NCBI RefSeq assembly: GCF_002150005.2
Contig: NZ_MSPP01000002.1
Coordinates: 124,001 to 188,000 of the forward strand
Reading direction: 5' to 3'
Source of the DNA: Marivivens niveibacter
Lineage (GTDB): Bacteria > Pseudomonadota > Alphaproteobacteria > Rhodobacterales > Rhodobacteraceae
DNA length: 64,000 nucleotides
Shown: positions 17,153-27,521 of the stretch, in pieces
Numbering within the stretch: the first letter of the stretch is position 1
Layout: every line of letters starts with the position of its first letter
Program-made: the position numbers and the translations under genes
Notes under the pieces: generated by a model
The model's database searches: none
What the model saw: only the letters and a program-made list of their open reading frames with translations
What the model was told of the DNA's origin: nothing

Positions 17153-17208
17153 GGATATCCTCCGTTCAAGTGCCTTGGGTTTTAACGCAGCTTTAACGGC
17201 TCGTCACG

Positions 17209-17715
17209 TCACTTGTTTTTGCGGGCTTTTTTCTTTTTGTCTTCGGTAAAGAAAACCAACCCCAAAGCACCGACAAAAATCGCGATATCGGCCACGTTAA
17301 ACGCATAGGGGTTTTCAAATCCGCAGCAGGACATATTCAGGAAATCGGCCACCGCGCCATACAAAATGCGGTCAACGATATTCCCCAAGGCACCACCGAT
17401 CAGGATACCCGCGGAAATATAAACGATTTTACTGCCACCTTCGCGGCGCAGCCACCACAGCACAAATCCGCAAATGGCAAAGGCCACAGCGATCAGCACC
17501 CAGCGCATATCCATGCCCGAAAACAGGCCAAAATTCACGCCTTGGTTCCACGCCATACGGAATTCAAGGAACGGAGGCAGCACCTCGATCCGTTGAACAT
17601 GACGTAGGCCCAACATCTGAACGACCACGAATTTCGAGGCCTGATCCAGAAGGAAGATCCAGAACCCTGCCCAAAACAGGGTTCTGAAACCGATATTTTT
17701 CGAAATATGCGCCAT
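17209..17715 (-). CDS. lspA: Lipoprotein signal peptidase (signal peptidase II)
   Basis: 168 residues with four membrane segments. The catalytic aspartates lie in [17 protein letters not shown] and [11 protein letters not shown], and the N-terminal [10 protein letters not shown] segment is typical. It cleaves signal peptides of diacylglyceryl prolipoproteins at the inner membrane. The lysine-rich tail is cytoplasmic. The ATG overlaps the purH stop (TAATG). Confidence 0.95.
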   Translation of the reverse strand: MAHISKNIGFRTLFWAGFWIFLLDQASKFVVVQMLGLRHVQRIEVLPPFLEFRMAWNQGVNFGLFSGMDMRWVLIAVAFAICGFVLWWLRREGGSKIVYISAGILIGGALGNIVDRILYGAVADFLNMSCCGFENPYAFNVADIAIFVGALGLVFFTEDKKKKARKNK

Positions 17716-19304
17716 TAGTGACGGAAGTGGCGCATGCCGGTGAACACCATGGCCAGTCCGTTTTCGTTGGCTGCGTCGATGACCTCTTGGTCGCGCATCG
17801 AACCGCCCGGCTGGATCACGCAGGTCGCGCCAGCCGCTGCTGCCTCTAGCAGGCCGTCAGCGAATGGGAAAAACGCGTCCGAAGCGACAGCCGACCCTTT
17901 TGCCAAGGTTTCTGGCAGACCCAATTCTTTGGCCATGCGTTCTGCCTTGGATGCGGCGACGTTCGCGCTGTCCAGACGGGACATCTGACCGGCACCAACA
18001 CCAACGGTTGCGCTGTCTTTGACGTAGACAATCGCGTTGGATTTCACGTGCTTTGCAACTTTCCATGCGAACAGCAGGTCGCGCATCTGGTCTTCTGTCG
18101 GGGCTTTTTCGGTGACGACTTTCAGATCGTCCAGACCGACGTAGCCGACGTCTTTGTCTTGAACCAGCATACCGCCCGAAACCTGTTTGAACGCGGTCAG
18201 CGCAGCGCGAGACGCCGGCAGGCCATCGGTCAACAGAAGGCGCAAGTTTTTCTTGGCTGCGAAGATTTCTTTAGCTTCGTCCGATGCACCTGGTGCAATC
18301 ACGACTTCGGTAAAGATTTCGACGATTTTGGTCGCGGTTTCAGCGTCCAGCGGTTGGTTCAGCGCAACGATACCACCGAAAGCCGAGGTACGGTCGCAAT
18401 CGAAGGCTTTCTGATATGCCTCGACCAAGGTCGCGCCAGTTGCAACGCCGCATGGGTTTGCGTGTTTGATGATCGCAACGGCTGGGCTTTCGGCTGGGTC
18501 GAATTCAGCAACCAGTTCGAACGCCGCATCGGTGTCGTTGATGTTGTTGTAGGACAGTTCTTTGCCCTGTAGCTGGACCGCAGTCGCAACACCCGGACGT
18601 GCGGATCCGTCGGTGTAGAACGCAGCTTGCTGATGGCTGTTTTCGCCGTAACGCAGGGTCTGTTTGATCTCGCCTGCAAATACGCGGCGGCGCGGTGCGG
18701 TCTCACCAATCGCATCGGCCATCCAAGTCGATACAGCCGCGTCATAAGCACCCGTGCGGGCATATGCGATCTGCGCCATTTTCTGGCGGAACGCGTAGGA
18801 GGTTTGGCCGTCATTCGCTTCCAGTTCAGCCAGCAGCGCGTCGTAATCTTCGACGTCAACGATGGTGGTGGTGAAACCGTGGTTTTTGGCCGACGCGCGG
18901 ATCATTGCAGGACCGCCGATGTCGATGTTTTCGATCATTTCCGCATAATCAGCACCGCGGGCTAATGCGGCCTCGAACGGGTACAGGTTTACGACCAGCA
19001 GGTCGATTGCGCCGATGCCGTGTTCGTCCATAGCTGCAACGTGATCGTCATTGTCACGCAGCGCCAGCAGACCACCGTGCACTTTGGGGTGCAGAGTTTT
19101 CACGCGGCCGTCCATCATTTCAGGGAAACCGGTGACTTCGGACACGTCTTTGACGTTCAGACCCGCATCGCGCAGCGTTTTGGCGGAACCGCCAGTGGAC
19201 AGCAGTTCAACACCGCGTTTGGCCAAAGCCTGTCCCAGTTCAATCAATCCGGTTTTATCGGATACAGACAAAAGTGCGCGGCGCAGCGGATACAGGTCGG
19301 TCAT
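17715..19304 (-). CDS. purH: Bifunctional AICAR transformylase / IMP cyclohydrolase PurH
   Basis: 529 residues from the ATG at 19304, which is preceded by AAGAGG; longer in-frame starts run into the neighbouring gene. The N-terminal MGS-like IMP cyclohydrolase domain begins [17 protein letters not shown] and contains [15 protein letters not shown] and [16 protein letters not shown]. The C-terminal transformylase domain has the Lys-His catalytic motif KHANPCGVA and ends [17 protein letters not shown]. It carries out the last two steps of de novo IMP synthesis in the cytoplasm. Confidence 0.97.
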   Translation of the reverse strand: MTDLYPLRRALLSVSDKTGLIELGQALAKRGVELLSTGGSAKTLRDAGLNVKDVSEVTGFPEMMDGRVKTLHPKVHGGLLALRDNDDHVAAMDEHGIGAIDLLVVNLYPFEAALARGADYAEMIENIDIGGPAMIRASAKNHGFTTTIVDVEDYDALLAELEANDGQTSYAFRQKMAQIAYARTGAYDAAVSTWMADAIGETAPRRRVFAGEIKQTLRYGENSHQQAAFYTDGSARPGVATAVQLQGKELSYNNINDTDAAFELVAEFDPAESPAVAIIKHANPCGVATGATLVEAYQKAFDCDRTSAFGGIVALNQPLDAETATKIVEIFTEVVIAPGASDEAKEIFAAKKNLRLLLTDGLPASRAALTAFKQVSGGMLVQDKDVGYVGLDDLKVVTEKAPTEDQMRDLLFAWKVAKHVKSNAIVYVKDSATVGVGAGQMSRLDSANVAASKAERMAKELGLPETLAKGSAVASDAFFPFADGLLEAAAAGATCVIQPGGSMRDQEVIDAANENGLAMVFTGMRHFRH

Positions 19305-19326
19305 CGGGGCCTCTTGGGTTTTGATA

Positions 19327-21027
19327 TCAATCCGTGATCGTTGGGTCGTCTGTACCGAAATCACGCACGGCATTCGGTGTTTCGTGCGCTTTGGCCAGAG
19401 TCCAACGGACGCGGGTCGCATAGGACATTGCGCGGGAGGATAAAACCACTTGTTGCGTAGAACGGGGTTTTAACCGACCTTTTTCTAGGTAAACAGAGGT
19501 TTCCAGCCCCATTTCGGCGCTTCCATCGTGGCGCATGACCCAGATTTCGCCGCTTTTGAGCGTGAGAGACACCGCGGTTCCGCCCAGATCCAGCGACGCA
19601 ACGACATCTGGGTGCAGGTGGAACCGCACGGAATAGGGGATTCCTTCTGGTTCACGCAGGCGGACCTGATCGAACCGTTTTTCATCGGCGCGGCTAAGGG
19701 TGGTCAACACATCTTCGCCGCTGATGGTACGCCCGTCCAGCGACAGGTCCAACGTCCGCGCATGGGTCAAACCGTGGGTCGACAAATACCCGTTATGGGC
19801 CATTTCCAAACGGGTCGCATTATTCACCGTGCTTTGCTGCGCCAGAACGTAATCGGGCACATCCAGCAATAATTCTTCTTCGCCGTGGACCCGTTTGGAT
19901 GACCCTAACCGAGACGATGAATATCCTTCGATGGATAGCGTCGAATGACTGGCCGTTGCGCGGCCATAACTTTTCCATTCAGGGCCGAAATCGCCGCCCG
20001 CCCCTGCGCTCACGATCATGGGCCGACGCCCCGATGTCACTTCGATCGCGCAGGTCGATGCATGCGCCTCATAACTGGCTTTGCCGCTGGGCGGGGCGGC
20101 TGCATCAGCGATCAACGTCGTGCGGCCAGCCGCCAAACGGGCGTATCCCATGTGACGCAGGTTATTGGGCTGTTCTTTGTTGCCCGATTCCACCAGCGCA
20201 TAATCCAGACGCCCATCAATACCGCGTCCACCGCCATGAAAACGGGCAAGCCCGCCATCAGCATGGCGCAACGCACGCAAAGTCGGAGCGATACGGTCAA
20301 TCGCCGCGCGGATCGGCACAGGAACGTCGCGGCCCGCTTCGGCCAAAGCTTTGGCGACCCACGATAAAAGGGTCAGCACCTCTAACAGCTCTTCGGGGTT
20401 ACGCGTTGGAACACCGCCTTCGGCGTTAATCTGGGTTTGGCAATCTTTGGTCAGGGCCGACAGTGCCGCATCTACGTGTTGCTGCATGCCTTCTAATGAC
20501 AAGCCCGCATAGACCATGCCCGACAACGCCTCGAACCGCGCAAGTCCAGGACGGGCTGATTTCCATCGGCGCGACAAAAATACGGACTGACGCGCCAGCG
20601 AAATCAAAAACCGTTCGGTGTCGACCTTTTCTCGGCCCCGCATCAGGAAAAAAGCGTGATTGATCCAGCGGATCAGGCGGCGACCTGTCAAATCCGGTGT
20701 CCAGCCGGCCCCTTTGCCGCCATCAAAACGGTCAATCCAACCATAGACCCAATCTTGGGCTTTGATACGTGCCTTGTGATCGCCGACGGCAGCCAGATCA
20801 TCCAGCCACGCGCATCCCTGAATATGACGCGCTGTTTCTGATTGATCGGGCGCAATATCCCAGATGGATGCCTCTGGCGCTTCGATCAATTGGCCCGCGA
20901 ACAGGAAATTTCCCGCCGATAGCTGGCGCCCACGGGCGAACAAACCAATCGAACGTGGCTCTGGCTGAGACACAAGCCCCTTGGGCGGCCGCGCGCGCGC
21001 CGCTAACCGCGCAGTCACGCGATTCAT
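19327..21027 (-). CDS. Heparinase II/III family protein
   Basis: About 566 residues from the ATG at 21027, the start that best fits relatives ([17 protein letters not shown], then [17 protein letters not shown]). Starts at 21057 or a TTG at 21132 are possible, and none has a strong ribosome site. The N-terminal two-thirds is an alpha-helical toroid; the C-terminal part is a beta-rich heparinase II/III domain ([34 protein letters not shown] region). Such proteins commonly lie between rsmB and purH in Rhodobacteraceae, but no signal peptide is seen and the substrate is unknown. Confidence 0.85.
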   Translation of the reverse strand: MNRVTARLAARARPPKGLVSQPEPRSIGLFARGRQLSAGNFLFAGQLIEAPEASIWDIAPDQSETARHIQGCAWLDDLAAVGDHKARIKAQDWVYGWIDRFDGGKGAGWTPDLTGRRLIRWINHAFFLMRGREKVDTERFLISLARQSVFLSRRWKSARPGLARFEALSGMVYAGLSLEGMQQHVDAALSALTKDCQTQINAEGGVPTRNPEELLEVLTLLSWVAKALAEAGRDVPVPIRAAIDRIAPTLRALRHADGGLARFHGGGRGIDGRLDYALVESGNKEQPNNLRHMGYARLAAGRTTLIADAAAPPSGKASYEAHASTCAIEVTSGRRPMIVSAGAGGDFGPEWKSYGRATASHSTLSIEGYSSSRLGSSKRVHGEEELLLDVPDYVLAQQSTVNNATRLEMAHNGYLSTHGLTHARTLDLSLDGRTISGEDVLTTLSRADEKRFDQVRLREPEGIPYSVRFHLHPDVVASLDLGGTAVSLTLKSGEIWVMRHDGSAEMGLETSVYLEKGRLKPRSTQQVVLSSRAMSYATRVRWTLAKAHETPNAVRDFGTDDPTITD

Positions 21028-21143
21028 GATTCGGGTGCCTTTTCCACGCCACATCATGGTGGGAAACCTTGATATTTCTGCCTCGGGGTCTGCGGTGTCC
21101 GCATTGTTGTTGGCGGGGATGTTAACCGCCAACCCCCTTCATG

Positions 21144-22418
21144 TCACGCAGGCTTTGTCACGACTGCGATATAGAACCCATCCATGCCGCCCAAATCGCG
21201 CCAATAGTCAGGACGCAGACGCAGGCCGCCTTCTTCGGTGATCCAATCGGGGTCGATCCCGTCGATGGCGCGGATCGCGTCGGTGTTGACGGTCAGGTCG
21301 GGGTGACGGTCCAGCAGGTCATCAATTTGAACCTCGCCTTCGTCGGGCAGCAGGCTACAGGTACAGAACACCAAACGCCCGCCAGGTTTTAGCAAGGTCA
21401 GCGCGTGATCCATGATCTGGATCTGGATTTCGAACAGTTCACCAAATTCGCTGCCGTCTTTGGCATGGGGCAAATCTGGGTGGCGACGGATCGTACCGGT
21501 GGCCGAACAAGGCGCATCCAACAGGATCGCGTCATAGCCGCCTTCAGTCAGTTGCAACGCGTCGGCCACAACTACATTCGCCTTTAGCCCAGTGCGGGTC
21601 AGGTTTTCGGACAAACGCTCCATGCGGCCTGCGGAAATATCCACCGCCGTGACGTCGGCGCCTGCGGCTGCCAACTGCATGGTTTTACCGCCCGGTGCTG
21701 CGCATAAATCCAGCACCTTTTCGCCCGCCTGCGGGGCCAACGCACGCGCCGCCAATGCCGCTGATGCATCCTGCACCCACCAATCGCCCGACGCGAAACC
21801 ATCCAGCGCAGATAGCTGCACACCTGCAGGCAAACGCACCGACCCTGTCGGCAACACGGTACCGCCCAGTTTTTCAGCCCAGCCCGCCGCATCGGATTTC
21901 ACCGTGATATCAATCGCAGCCCCTGCAAAATGCGCGTTTTCAATCCCCGCAATCGCCTTGTTTCCCCATGCGTCAATCAATGGATTGCGAATCCATTTCG
22001 GCAGTTGCGGAACGGGCATTTTGCCCCAGTTCGGCGCGCCTTCGTCCGCGACTTTGCGCAGAACGGCGTTTACCAGACCCTTTAGTTTCGCATTCTTTTT
22101 ATCGCGGCCCACGATTTCGACATAAGCGTTCACAACGCCATGCCCTGCCCCACCTTCGCAAATCTCATACGCGCCCAAACGCAGCGCGTTCTGCACAGGG
22201 CCCGCAGGGCGTTTGCGCAAATGGGGTTTCAAAACGCGGTCCAGACGATCCATCGACCGCAGGGTGCCGGTGACAATGCGCTGAACGCGGGCGCGGTCGT
22301 CGGCCTCGAGGCGGGATAGCTTGGCCGGCATGACTTCGGACAGTAGCCGCTGGTCTTCGGTCACTGAATTCAGCAAAGAATGTGCCGTGCGGCGTGCAGC
22401 TAATCCGGTTTGTGTCAT
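21144..22418 (-). CDS. rsmB: 16S rRNA (cytosine-967-C5)-methyltransferase RsmB
   Basis: 424 residues. An N-terminal NusB-like RNA-binding domain (about 1-130) is followed by a Rossmann methyltransferase with motif I DLCAAPGGKT, the DAPCSATG motif and the catalytic TCSLLPDEGE. This combination identifies an RNA m5C methyltransferase of the RsmB/Sun family, which uses SAM to methylate 16S rRNA. It is the first gene of the long leftward run reaching rmuC. Confidence 0.93.
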   Translation of the reverse strand: MTQTGLAARRTAHSLLNSVTEDQRLLSEVMPAKLSRLEADDRARVQRIVTGTLRSMDRLDRVLKPHLRKRPAGPVQNALRLGAYEICEGGAGHGVVNAYVEIVGRDKKNAKLKGLVNAVLRKVADEGAPNWGKMPVPQLPKWIRNPLIDAWGNKAIAGIENAHFAGAAIDITVKSDAAGWAEKLGGTVLPTGSVRLPAGVQLSALDGFASGDWWVQDASAALAARALAPQAGEKVLDLCAAPGGKTMQLAAAGADVTAVDISAGRMERLSENLTRTGLKANVVVADALQLTEGGYDAILLDAPCSATGTIRRHPDLPHAKDGSEFGELFEIQIQIMDHALTLLKPGGRLVFCTCSLLPDEGEVQIDDLLDRHPDLTVNTDAIRAIDGIDPDWITEEGGLRLRPDYWRDLGGMDGFYIAVVTKPA

Positions 22419-22484
22419 GGCGTCCTCTTGGCCCTTGGGATAACCCCGACTATATCAGAGCCACACAAGGGACAAGGAAAGCCT

Positions 22485-22658
22485 ATGATAGACCGCAAAG
22501 ACCTGCCCCCCGCCGCCCAGCGCGCATTGGCCGAAGCCGAAGAGCGCCGCAAAGCCGCAAAGCCGTTGGACCTGCCCACAGAACTGGGTGGTCGCGACGG
22601 CCCAGAAGCCGTCCGCTATGGCGATTGGGAGAAAAAAGGAATCGCGATCGATTTTTGA
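22485..22658 (+). CDS. Succinate dehydrogenase assembly factor 4 homologue (DUF1674)
   Basis: 57 residues from the ATG at 22485 (AAGGAAA ribosome site). The C-terminus GGRDGPEAVRYGDWEKKG is the signature of the DUF1674/SdhAF4 family, and the protein ends in Asp-Phe as usual. Mitochondrial and bacterial members help the flavoprotein subunit SdhA mature. It is divergent from rsmB and only 13 bases from the dapB stop, to which it converges. No sdh genes lie in this window. Confidence 0.88.
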   Translation: MIDRKDLPPAAQRALAEAEERRKAAKPLDLPTELGGRDGPEAVRYGDWEKKGIAIDF

Positions 22659-22671
22659 ATGTCTGTAGTGA

Positions 22672-23481
22672 TTACAGGCCCAGAACGTCGATCATCGAAT
22701 ATTCACCAGGGGCTTTGCCTGCGGCCCACTGGGCAGCTTTGACTGCGCCGCGTGCGAAAACAGCGCGGTCCGTCGCAACGTGGCGCAGGGTGATACGTTC
22801 GCCAGCCGCCGCAAACAGCACGTCATGTTCCCCCACGATATCACCGCCGCGGATAACCGCGAAACCGATGTCGCCTTTTTTGCGGGCGCCAGTAATCCCG
22901 TCACGGCCCGAATCGCGCACGTCTTTTAGATCAACGCCGCGGCCTTTTGCGGCGGCTTCGCCCAGCATCAGGGCGGTGCCCGACGGCGCGTCGACTTTTT
23001 TATTATGATGCGCCTCAATGACTTCGATATCGAAATCTTCGTCCAGTGCGGCGGCAACCTTTTCGGCCAGAACGGTCAGCAGGTTCACACCCAGCGACAT
23101 GTTGCCTGCACGAATTATCACCGTGCGTTTCGCCGATTCTGCGATGGCGGCCAGATGATCGTCGTCAAATCCGGTGGTGCCGATGATATGCGCGATGCCC
23201 GCATCCGCTGCCGCATCGGCAAAAGCGACAGTCGCCGCAGGGGCCGTAAAATCAATGACGGCAGAGGCATTTGCGAACGTTGCAGCCACGTCATCCGACA
23301 CGATCACGCCCAGCTCCGCGCCGTCCATCGCAGCGCCAACATCGCGGCCGATCCAGTCATGACCTGGGCGTTCCAGAACGCCAGCCAGACGCATTTTTCC
23401 CGATTCCAAAACGGTTTTGATCAGCATCTGACCCATGCGGCCAGAACATCCTGTGATCACTACACCAGGTAAATCGGTCAT
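22672..23481 (-). CDS. dapB: 4-hydroxy-tetrahydrodipicolinate reductase
   Basis: 269 residues. The N-terminal NAD(P)H-binding motif reads [13 protein letters not shown]; the catalytic and substrate region [15 protein letters not shown] is intact, and [18 protein letters not shown] follows. It reduces the DapA product in the diaminopimelate/lysine pathway that feeds peptidoglycan. It is divergent from rbfA with 97 bases between, enough for two promoters. Confidence 0.97.
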   Translation of the reverse strand: MTDLPGVVITGCSGRMGQMLIKTVLESGKMRLAGVLERPGHDWIGRDVGAAMDGAELGVIVSDDVAATFANASAVIDFTAPAATVAFADAAADAGIAHIIGTTGFDDDHLAAIAESAKRTVIIRAGNMSLGVNLLTVLAEKVAAALDEDFDIEVIEAHHNKKVDAPSGTALMLGEAAAKGRGVDLKDVRDSGRDGITGARKKGDIGFAVIRGGDIVGEHDVLFAAAGERITLRHVATDRAVFARGAVKAAQWAAGKAPGEYSMIDVLGL

Positions 23482-23578
23482 TTTATCGTCCTTTAACTGT
23501 CGTCACTTCTGCGTGGGTCCCTGCTTGCCCATCAAACCGCGCCTTGGCAAGGGACAACAGGTGGCGTAGACGGGGAAT

Positions 23579-23989
23579 ATGGCAAACAACCGATTTAATA
23601 CTGGCTCTGGCCCCTCTCAACGACAGCTACGTGTTGGCGAATTGCTGCGCCGTGCGCTGTCTGATGTTCTGCAACGTGGCGATGTGCACGATCCTGATCT
23701 GGCGCGTATGTCCATCACCGTAGGCGAGGTCCGCTGTTCCCCCGATCTGAAAAACGCAACGGCCTATGTGTTGCCTTTGGGCGGGCACAAGCAGGATGAA
23801 TGCCTGACAGCGCTGCGTCGCAACTCTGCCGAGCTACGCCACCTGCTGACGCGCGGCATCACGTTGAAATATGCGCCAAAGCTGAAATTCGAATTGGACC
23901 GCACGTTCGACCGTATGGACGACACACGCCGTATGTTGGCCGACGAACACGTCCAGCAGGATCTAGATCACGGCGACGAAGAAGAGTGA
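23579..23989 (+). CDS. rbfA: 30S ribosome-binding factor RbfA
   Basis: 136 residues with the KH-like RbfA core: RVGELLRRALSDVLQRG, then DPDLARMSITVGEVRCSPDLKNATAYV, and LRHLLTRGITLKYAPKLKFELDRTFD. An acidic tail ends the protein. It is needed for late 30S maturation and 16S 5' processing. It opens a cluster leading to truB, rpsO and pnp, and its stop overlaps the next start. Confidence 0.95.
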   Translation: MANNRFNTGSGPSQRQLRVGELLRRALSDVLQRGDVHDPDLARMSITVGEVRCSPDLKNATAYVLPLGGHKQDECLTALRRNSAELRHLLTRGITLKYAPKLKFELDRTFDRMDDTRRMLADEHVQQDLDHGDEEE

Positions 23990-24696
23990 TCCGAACAATC
24001 ACCCTAGCGGCCAGCCTAATGCTGGCATCGGCCGCAGGGGCGGTCACCTGCGAAGATCGCGGCGACATCACCCTATGCACCGTTGACGCCACGACCGAAG
24101 ATTTGCGCCTGTTCCACACAGACCCAGACGGCAATCTATTGGGCAGCTTTTACCCGATCGAGGACGCATTTGGCGAACTACAGTTCGCGATGAACGCTGG
24201 CATGTACCACGATGACCGCGCGCCGGTTGGCCTGCATTTGGAAAACGGCGTTGAAACCATGTTTCTGGTGCCCAACCCCGGCCCCGGCAATTTTGGGATG
24301 CTGCCGAACGGTGTTTTTTGCATCGGCGATGGTTTCGTATCCGTCATCGAAACACTGGCTTATCGCGACAATCCGCCAAACTGCGACTTTGCCACCCAAT
24401 CAGGGCCGATGCTGGTGATCGATGGTGACCTGCATCCACGGTTCATTGATGGCAGCACATCGCGCTACATCCGAAATGGCGTTGGCGTGTCGGACGACGG
24501 CAAAACAGCCTATTTCGCGATTTCAAACCGACCTATCAATTTCTGGGACTTTGGCAGTTTTTTCCGCGATGAACTGGGCGTTTCAAACGCGCTGTATTTC
24601 GACGGCAAAGTATCGCGCCTATTCGCACCAGATCTAGGGCGCCGCGATGGTGGGCCGCGCATGGGACCTATGGTTGGGGTAATCGCGCCCGAATAA
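23986..24696 (+). CDS. Secreted phosphodiester glycosidase-like protein (DUF2233)
   Basis: 236 residues from a GTG at 23986 that overlaps the rbfA stop (GTGA). This start places a signal peptide at the very N-terminus (MIRTITLAASLMLASAAGA). The mature part is the NAGPA/DUF2233 fold: AMNAGMYHDDRAPVGLHLENG, NPGPGNFGMLPNGVFCIGDG, ATQSGPMLVIDG and FAISNRPINFWDFGSFF. Family members with known activity uncover mannose-6-phosphate diesters in animals; bacterial substrates are unknown. Its place between rbfA and truB suggests inherited gene order rather than shared function. Confidence 0.85.
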   Translation: MIRTITLAASLMLASAAGAVTCEDRGDITLCTVDATTEDLRLFHTDPDGNLLGSFYPIEDAFGELQFAMNAGMYHDDRAPVGLHLENGVETMFLVPNPGPGNFGMLPNGVFCIGDGFVSVIETLAYRDNPPNCDFATQSGPMLVIDGDLHPRFIDGSTSRYIRNGVGVSDDGKTAYFAISNRPINFWDFGSFFRDELGVSNALYFDGKVSRLFAPDLGRRDGGPRMGPMVGVIAPE

Positions 24697-24756
24697 CGAT
24701 TGACCGACCCGCCTAACGGCGATAGCAGGCCGCCCTGCACGCATTCGGAGGACGAC

Positions 24757-25671
24757 ATGGGCAAACGTAAAGGACGCGATATTTCGGGTTGGTTGATCAT
24801 CGACAAACCAGCCGGCATCACTTCTACCTCTGTCGTGAACAAAGTGCGCTGGGCGTTTAACGCGAAAAAGGCCGGCCACGCAGGCACGTTGGACCCTGAC
24901 GCAACGGGCGTATTGGCCGTAGCACTGGGCGAGGCGACCAAAACGATCCCCTACATCACCGATGCGCTAAAGGCGTATGAATTTTCGGTCACATTAGGCG
25001 CGGCCACCAACACCGACGACGCCGAGGGCGAAATTATCAAATCATCCGACCACCGCCCCACCGACGATGACATCAAATCGGCGCTGGGCGGATTTTTGGG
25101 TGACATCATGCAGGTGCCGCCAAAATTTTCCGCTGTGAAAATCGACGGCGAACGCGCCTACAAACTGGCTCGCGATGACGAAGAATTCGAAATCGCCGCC
25201 CGCCCGCTGTGGGTCGAAGAATTGTTGATGATCGACCGTCCTGACGCTGACCATGTTCTACTTGAAATGACCTGCGGCAAAGGTGGCTATGTGCGGTCCA
25301 TCGCCCGCGATCTGGGGGAAACCTTGGGATGCTATGGCCACGTGGAATGGCTGCGCCGTATCTGGTCTGGATCGTTCACTGTGGAAAACGCTGTAACGTT
25401 GGAACAGATCGACGCCTTGGCAAAAATGCCTGAAATAGACTCTCTTTTGCGGCCACTAGAGGACGGCTTGGTTGATCTAGAAGAGGTCAAATGCCCGCCC
25501 GAAAGCCTGACCAAATTGCGCAACGGCAACGCGGCAGTCGTGATCGCTCATGATGTCGAATACGGCGAAGAGGTCTGGGCCAGCTATGACGGCGAAGCGG
25601 TTGCCGTTGGGACGTTCAAGGCCGGAGAGCTGCACCCCAGCCGCGTGTTTGTTAAGCCGCAGTCAGCGTAA
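24757..25671 (+). CDS. truB: tRNA pseudouridine-55 synthase TruB
   Basis: 304 residues from the ATG at 24757, selected by the strong GGAGG seven bases upstream and by the family start [18 protein letters not shown]. The catalytic aspartate is Asp46 in [30 protein letters not shown] and [13 protein letters not shown] are also conserved. It makes pseudouridine 55 in the tRNA T-loop. The 3' end overlaps an opposing small gene by 20 bases. Confidence 0.96.
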   Translation: MGKRKGRDISGWLIIDKPAGITSTSVVNKVRWAFNAKKAGHAGTLDPDATGVLAVALGEATKTIPYITDALKAYEFSVTLGAATNTDDAEGEIIKSSDHRPTDDDIKSALGGFLGDIMQVPPKFSAVKIDGERAYKLARDDEEFEIAARPLWVEELLMIDRPDADHVLLEMTCGKGGYVRSIARDLGETLGCYGHVEWLRRIWSGSFTVENAVTLEQIDALAKMPEIDSLLRPLEDGLVDLEEVKCPPESLTKLRNGNAAVVIAHDVEYGEEVWASYDGEAVAVGTFKAGELHPSRVFVKPQSA

Positions 25672-25945
25672 ACTGAGCATCATCGTATAGCGCATCAATT
25701 TCGTCGTCACCCCACGGTAAAACGGCCGTATCGGGGTCAACGTCTGGGCTAAATTCAGCAACAGCATAGCCGTAGCCGCCGGTATCGATCAACGGATCGG
25801 TATCCACGGCCAACTCGGGCGTCATGAAATCATCCAGCTCTGCGCTATTGTCAGCATAGTCTTCAGCGTCGCCGTCGCTTGACGAAAAATCTACAGCCAG
25901 TCCAACACCAACTGTTGCGAACGTCAGTATACTTGCCCAGTCCAT
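25652..25945 (-). CDS. Small acidic protein with N-terminal hydrophobic helix
   Basis: 97 residues, unrecognised. A hydrophobic N-terminus (residues 3-18) precedes a strongly acidic, Asp-rich body ([20 protein letters not shown] and further). GAGGTAA lies eight bases before the ATG, which supports translation. It overlaps truB convergently by 20 bases. The layout (short anchor, then acidic chain) recalls the RTX protein encoded about 1 kb away, but this one has no GGxGxD repeats. Possibly membrane-anchored and facing the periplasm. Confidence 0.6.
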   Translation of the reverse strand: MDWASILTFATVGVGLAVDFSSSDGDAEDYADNSAELDDFMTPELAVDTDPLIDTGGYGYAVAEFSPDVDPDTAVLPWGDDEIDALYDDAQFTLTAA

Positions 25946-26040
25946 CAGCTTTACCTCAGGGGTTTATTAATCTTACCCGCTTTTATTTCTGCGGTTGGAC
26001 AATCATATTGCGGATGAATTTGGTTAATTTATGTCGAAGA

Positions 26041-26568
26041 ATGATCGAAAAAAGACATCAAAAAGGCGATGCAGCGTCGGTTGCAACCTATTCGGACTGC
26101 GAAAAATATCGCTATCTGCTTACGCGTGAATGGGACGCAACCCTGCCACGTGCGCTGTTCGTAATGCTCAACCCATCCACGGCGACAGAGGTGCAAAACG
26201 ACCCCACCGTTGAACGCTGCGAACGGCGCGCACGGGCCTTGGGATTCGGTGCCTTTCGGGTCACCAACATATTTGCATGGCGCGACACCGACCCAAAACA
26301 TATGCGTGCCGCCAAAGATCCTATTGGGCTATATAATGACGATGCCATCCGCGATTCCGCGATGAATTGGATCCGCGATGGGGACCAGATCATTTGCGCA
26401 TGGGGCGCACATGGCGACCATTTAGGCCGCGGACATGCTGTTGAATTACTGCTGCGCGGCACGGGCAGACCACTATATTCTCTGGGACTGACCAAAGCGG
26501 GGCACCCGAAACACCCCCTGTATATTGGATATGACCGCCAGCCAGAGCTGTGGCCCGTTAACCAATAA
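26041..26568 (+). CDS. DUF1643 family protein
   Basis: 175 residues from the ATG at 26041. The pattern YRYLLTREWD ... ALFVMLNPSTATEVQNDPTVERCERRARALGFGAFRVTNIFAWRDTDP and ICAWGAHG is the DUF1643 signature. The family is widespread and of unknown function, found as single genes and near mobile or defence loci; nothing mobile is seen here. No signal peptide; probably cytoplasmic. Exact start uncertain because the ribosome site is weak. Confidence 0.85.
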   Translation: MIEKRHQKGDAASVATYSDCEKYRYLLTREWDATLPRALFVMLNPSTATEVQNDPTVERCERRARALGFGAFRVTNIFAWRDTDPKHMRAAKDPIGLYNDDAIRDSAMNWIRDGDQIICAWGAHGDHLGRGHAVELLLRGTGRPLYSLGLTKAGHPKHPLYIGYDRQPELWPVNQ

Positions 26569-26641
26569 ACTCGGAAAACCTTGTTTTCATCGACCGATCG
26601 GCGTTTGTCGTAAGGCAGACGTATCTTTGGTGGATAATGCG

Positions 26642-27394
26642 ATGTTTTTCCTGCTTAGCCTTGTCAGTGTTGCGATGGTTGGCGCCGTTCTGTTGCCCGA
26701 CCCAACCACCGAAGAAGACGACATCGCGCTGGGGACCGATGCAGATGACGACCTATCAGGTGGCGGCGGGAACGATTATCTGGACGGGCTAGATGGTGAC
26801 GATGCCATATCAGGCGGCAATGGCGACGATGACGTTATCGGCGGTTTGGGTGACGACGCTGTTTTCGGCGATGATGGGCAGGATACCGTAAATGGCAGCG
26901 CAGGCTTTGACACGATCTCTGGCGGCGCAGGCGATGACGTATTGAATGGTGGGTCTGGCGATGACCACATCTGGGGCGACAGCGGTGACGATTCCCTGCT
27001 CGGGTCTCTAGGCGATGACACCATGTACGGCGGCGCAGGCGCAGATGTTCTGCACGGTGGCTCTGGTGACGACACTCTGACGGGCGGCGAAGACGATGAT
27101 CGCGATTACGTCAATGGCGGCGCAGGCGATGACATTTTGTATGGCGGCGCGAATGACAACTTGAACGGTGGCAGTGGCGCAGACGAATTCATCATCGCCA
27201 CAGACGGGTTGATCGACATTGATGATTTGACAGAGGCCGATACGTTGTCGATTACAACAGACGGGACTGAACCTAGCCTTACCACCAGAACCGCTGATGA
27301 TGGTTTGATCCTATATGCCGACGGACATGCGATCGCCTATTTACGTGGACTGACCGAATTTGACGTATCACGCGTCCAGTTCACCAACGACTAA
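26642..27394 (+). CDS. RTX-type calcium-binding repeat protein with N-terminal anchor
   Basis: About 250 residues from the ATG at 26642 (a longer in-frame start at 26525 is unlikely). Residues 1-18 form one hydrophobic helix (MFFLLSLVSVAMVGAVLL), then about 16 tandem nonapeptides of the GGxGxDxLx type (nt 26738-27189), and a C-terminal domain of about 65 residues resembling the end regions of RTX proteins. The repeats would form a calcium-filled beta-roll outside the cytoplasm. No type I secretion genes are nearby, and the N-terminal helix is unlike the usual C-terminally secreted RTX proteins. Confidence 0.82.
   Translation: MFFLLSLVSVAMVGAVLLPDPTTEEDDIALGTDADDDLSGGGGNDYLDGLDGDDAISGGNGDDDVIGGLGDDAVFGDDGQDTVNGSAGFDTISGGAGDDVLNGGSGDDHIWGDSGDDSLLGSLGDDTMYGGAGADVLHGGSGDDTLTGGEDDDRDYVNGGAGDDILYGGANDNLNGGSGADEFIIATDGLIDIDDLTEADTLSITTDGTEPSLTTRTADDGLILYADGHAIAYLRGLTEFDVSRVQFTND
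26738..27189 (+). repeat. RTX nonapeptide repeats within the coding sequence
   Basis: About sixteen degenerate 27-base units coding for nine-residue repeats such as AGDDVLNGG, SGDDHIWGD and SGDDTLTGG. The Gly-Asp positions are constant and the hydrophobic position varies. Confidence 0.9.
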
Positions 27395-27521
27395 GTGGTT
27401 TTTCCTTTATTTCTTGCGCAGAATCGCCTATGCGCCACCAATCTGCTTGCAGATACTCCACGGGCCTTGCTGGACGACATCCCGGCACGCGCCATAACCC
27501 TTAACCTTAAAGGAGACCCCG

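Noticed and set aside
26041-27394. DUF1643 plus RTX genes as a mobile or defence island
   Set aside because: No integrase, transposase, tRNA target, direct repeats or toxin-antitoxin genes are nearby, and flanking housekeeping gene order is kept.
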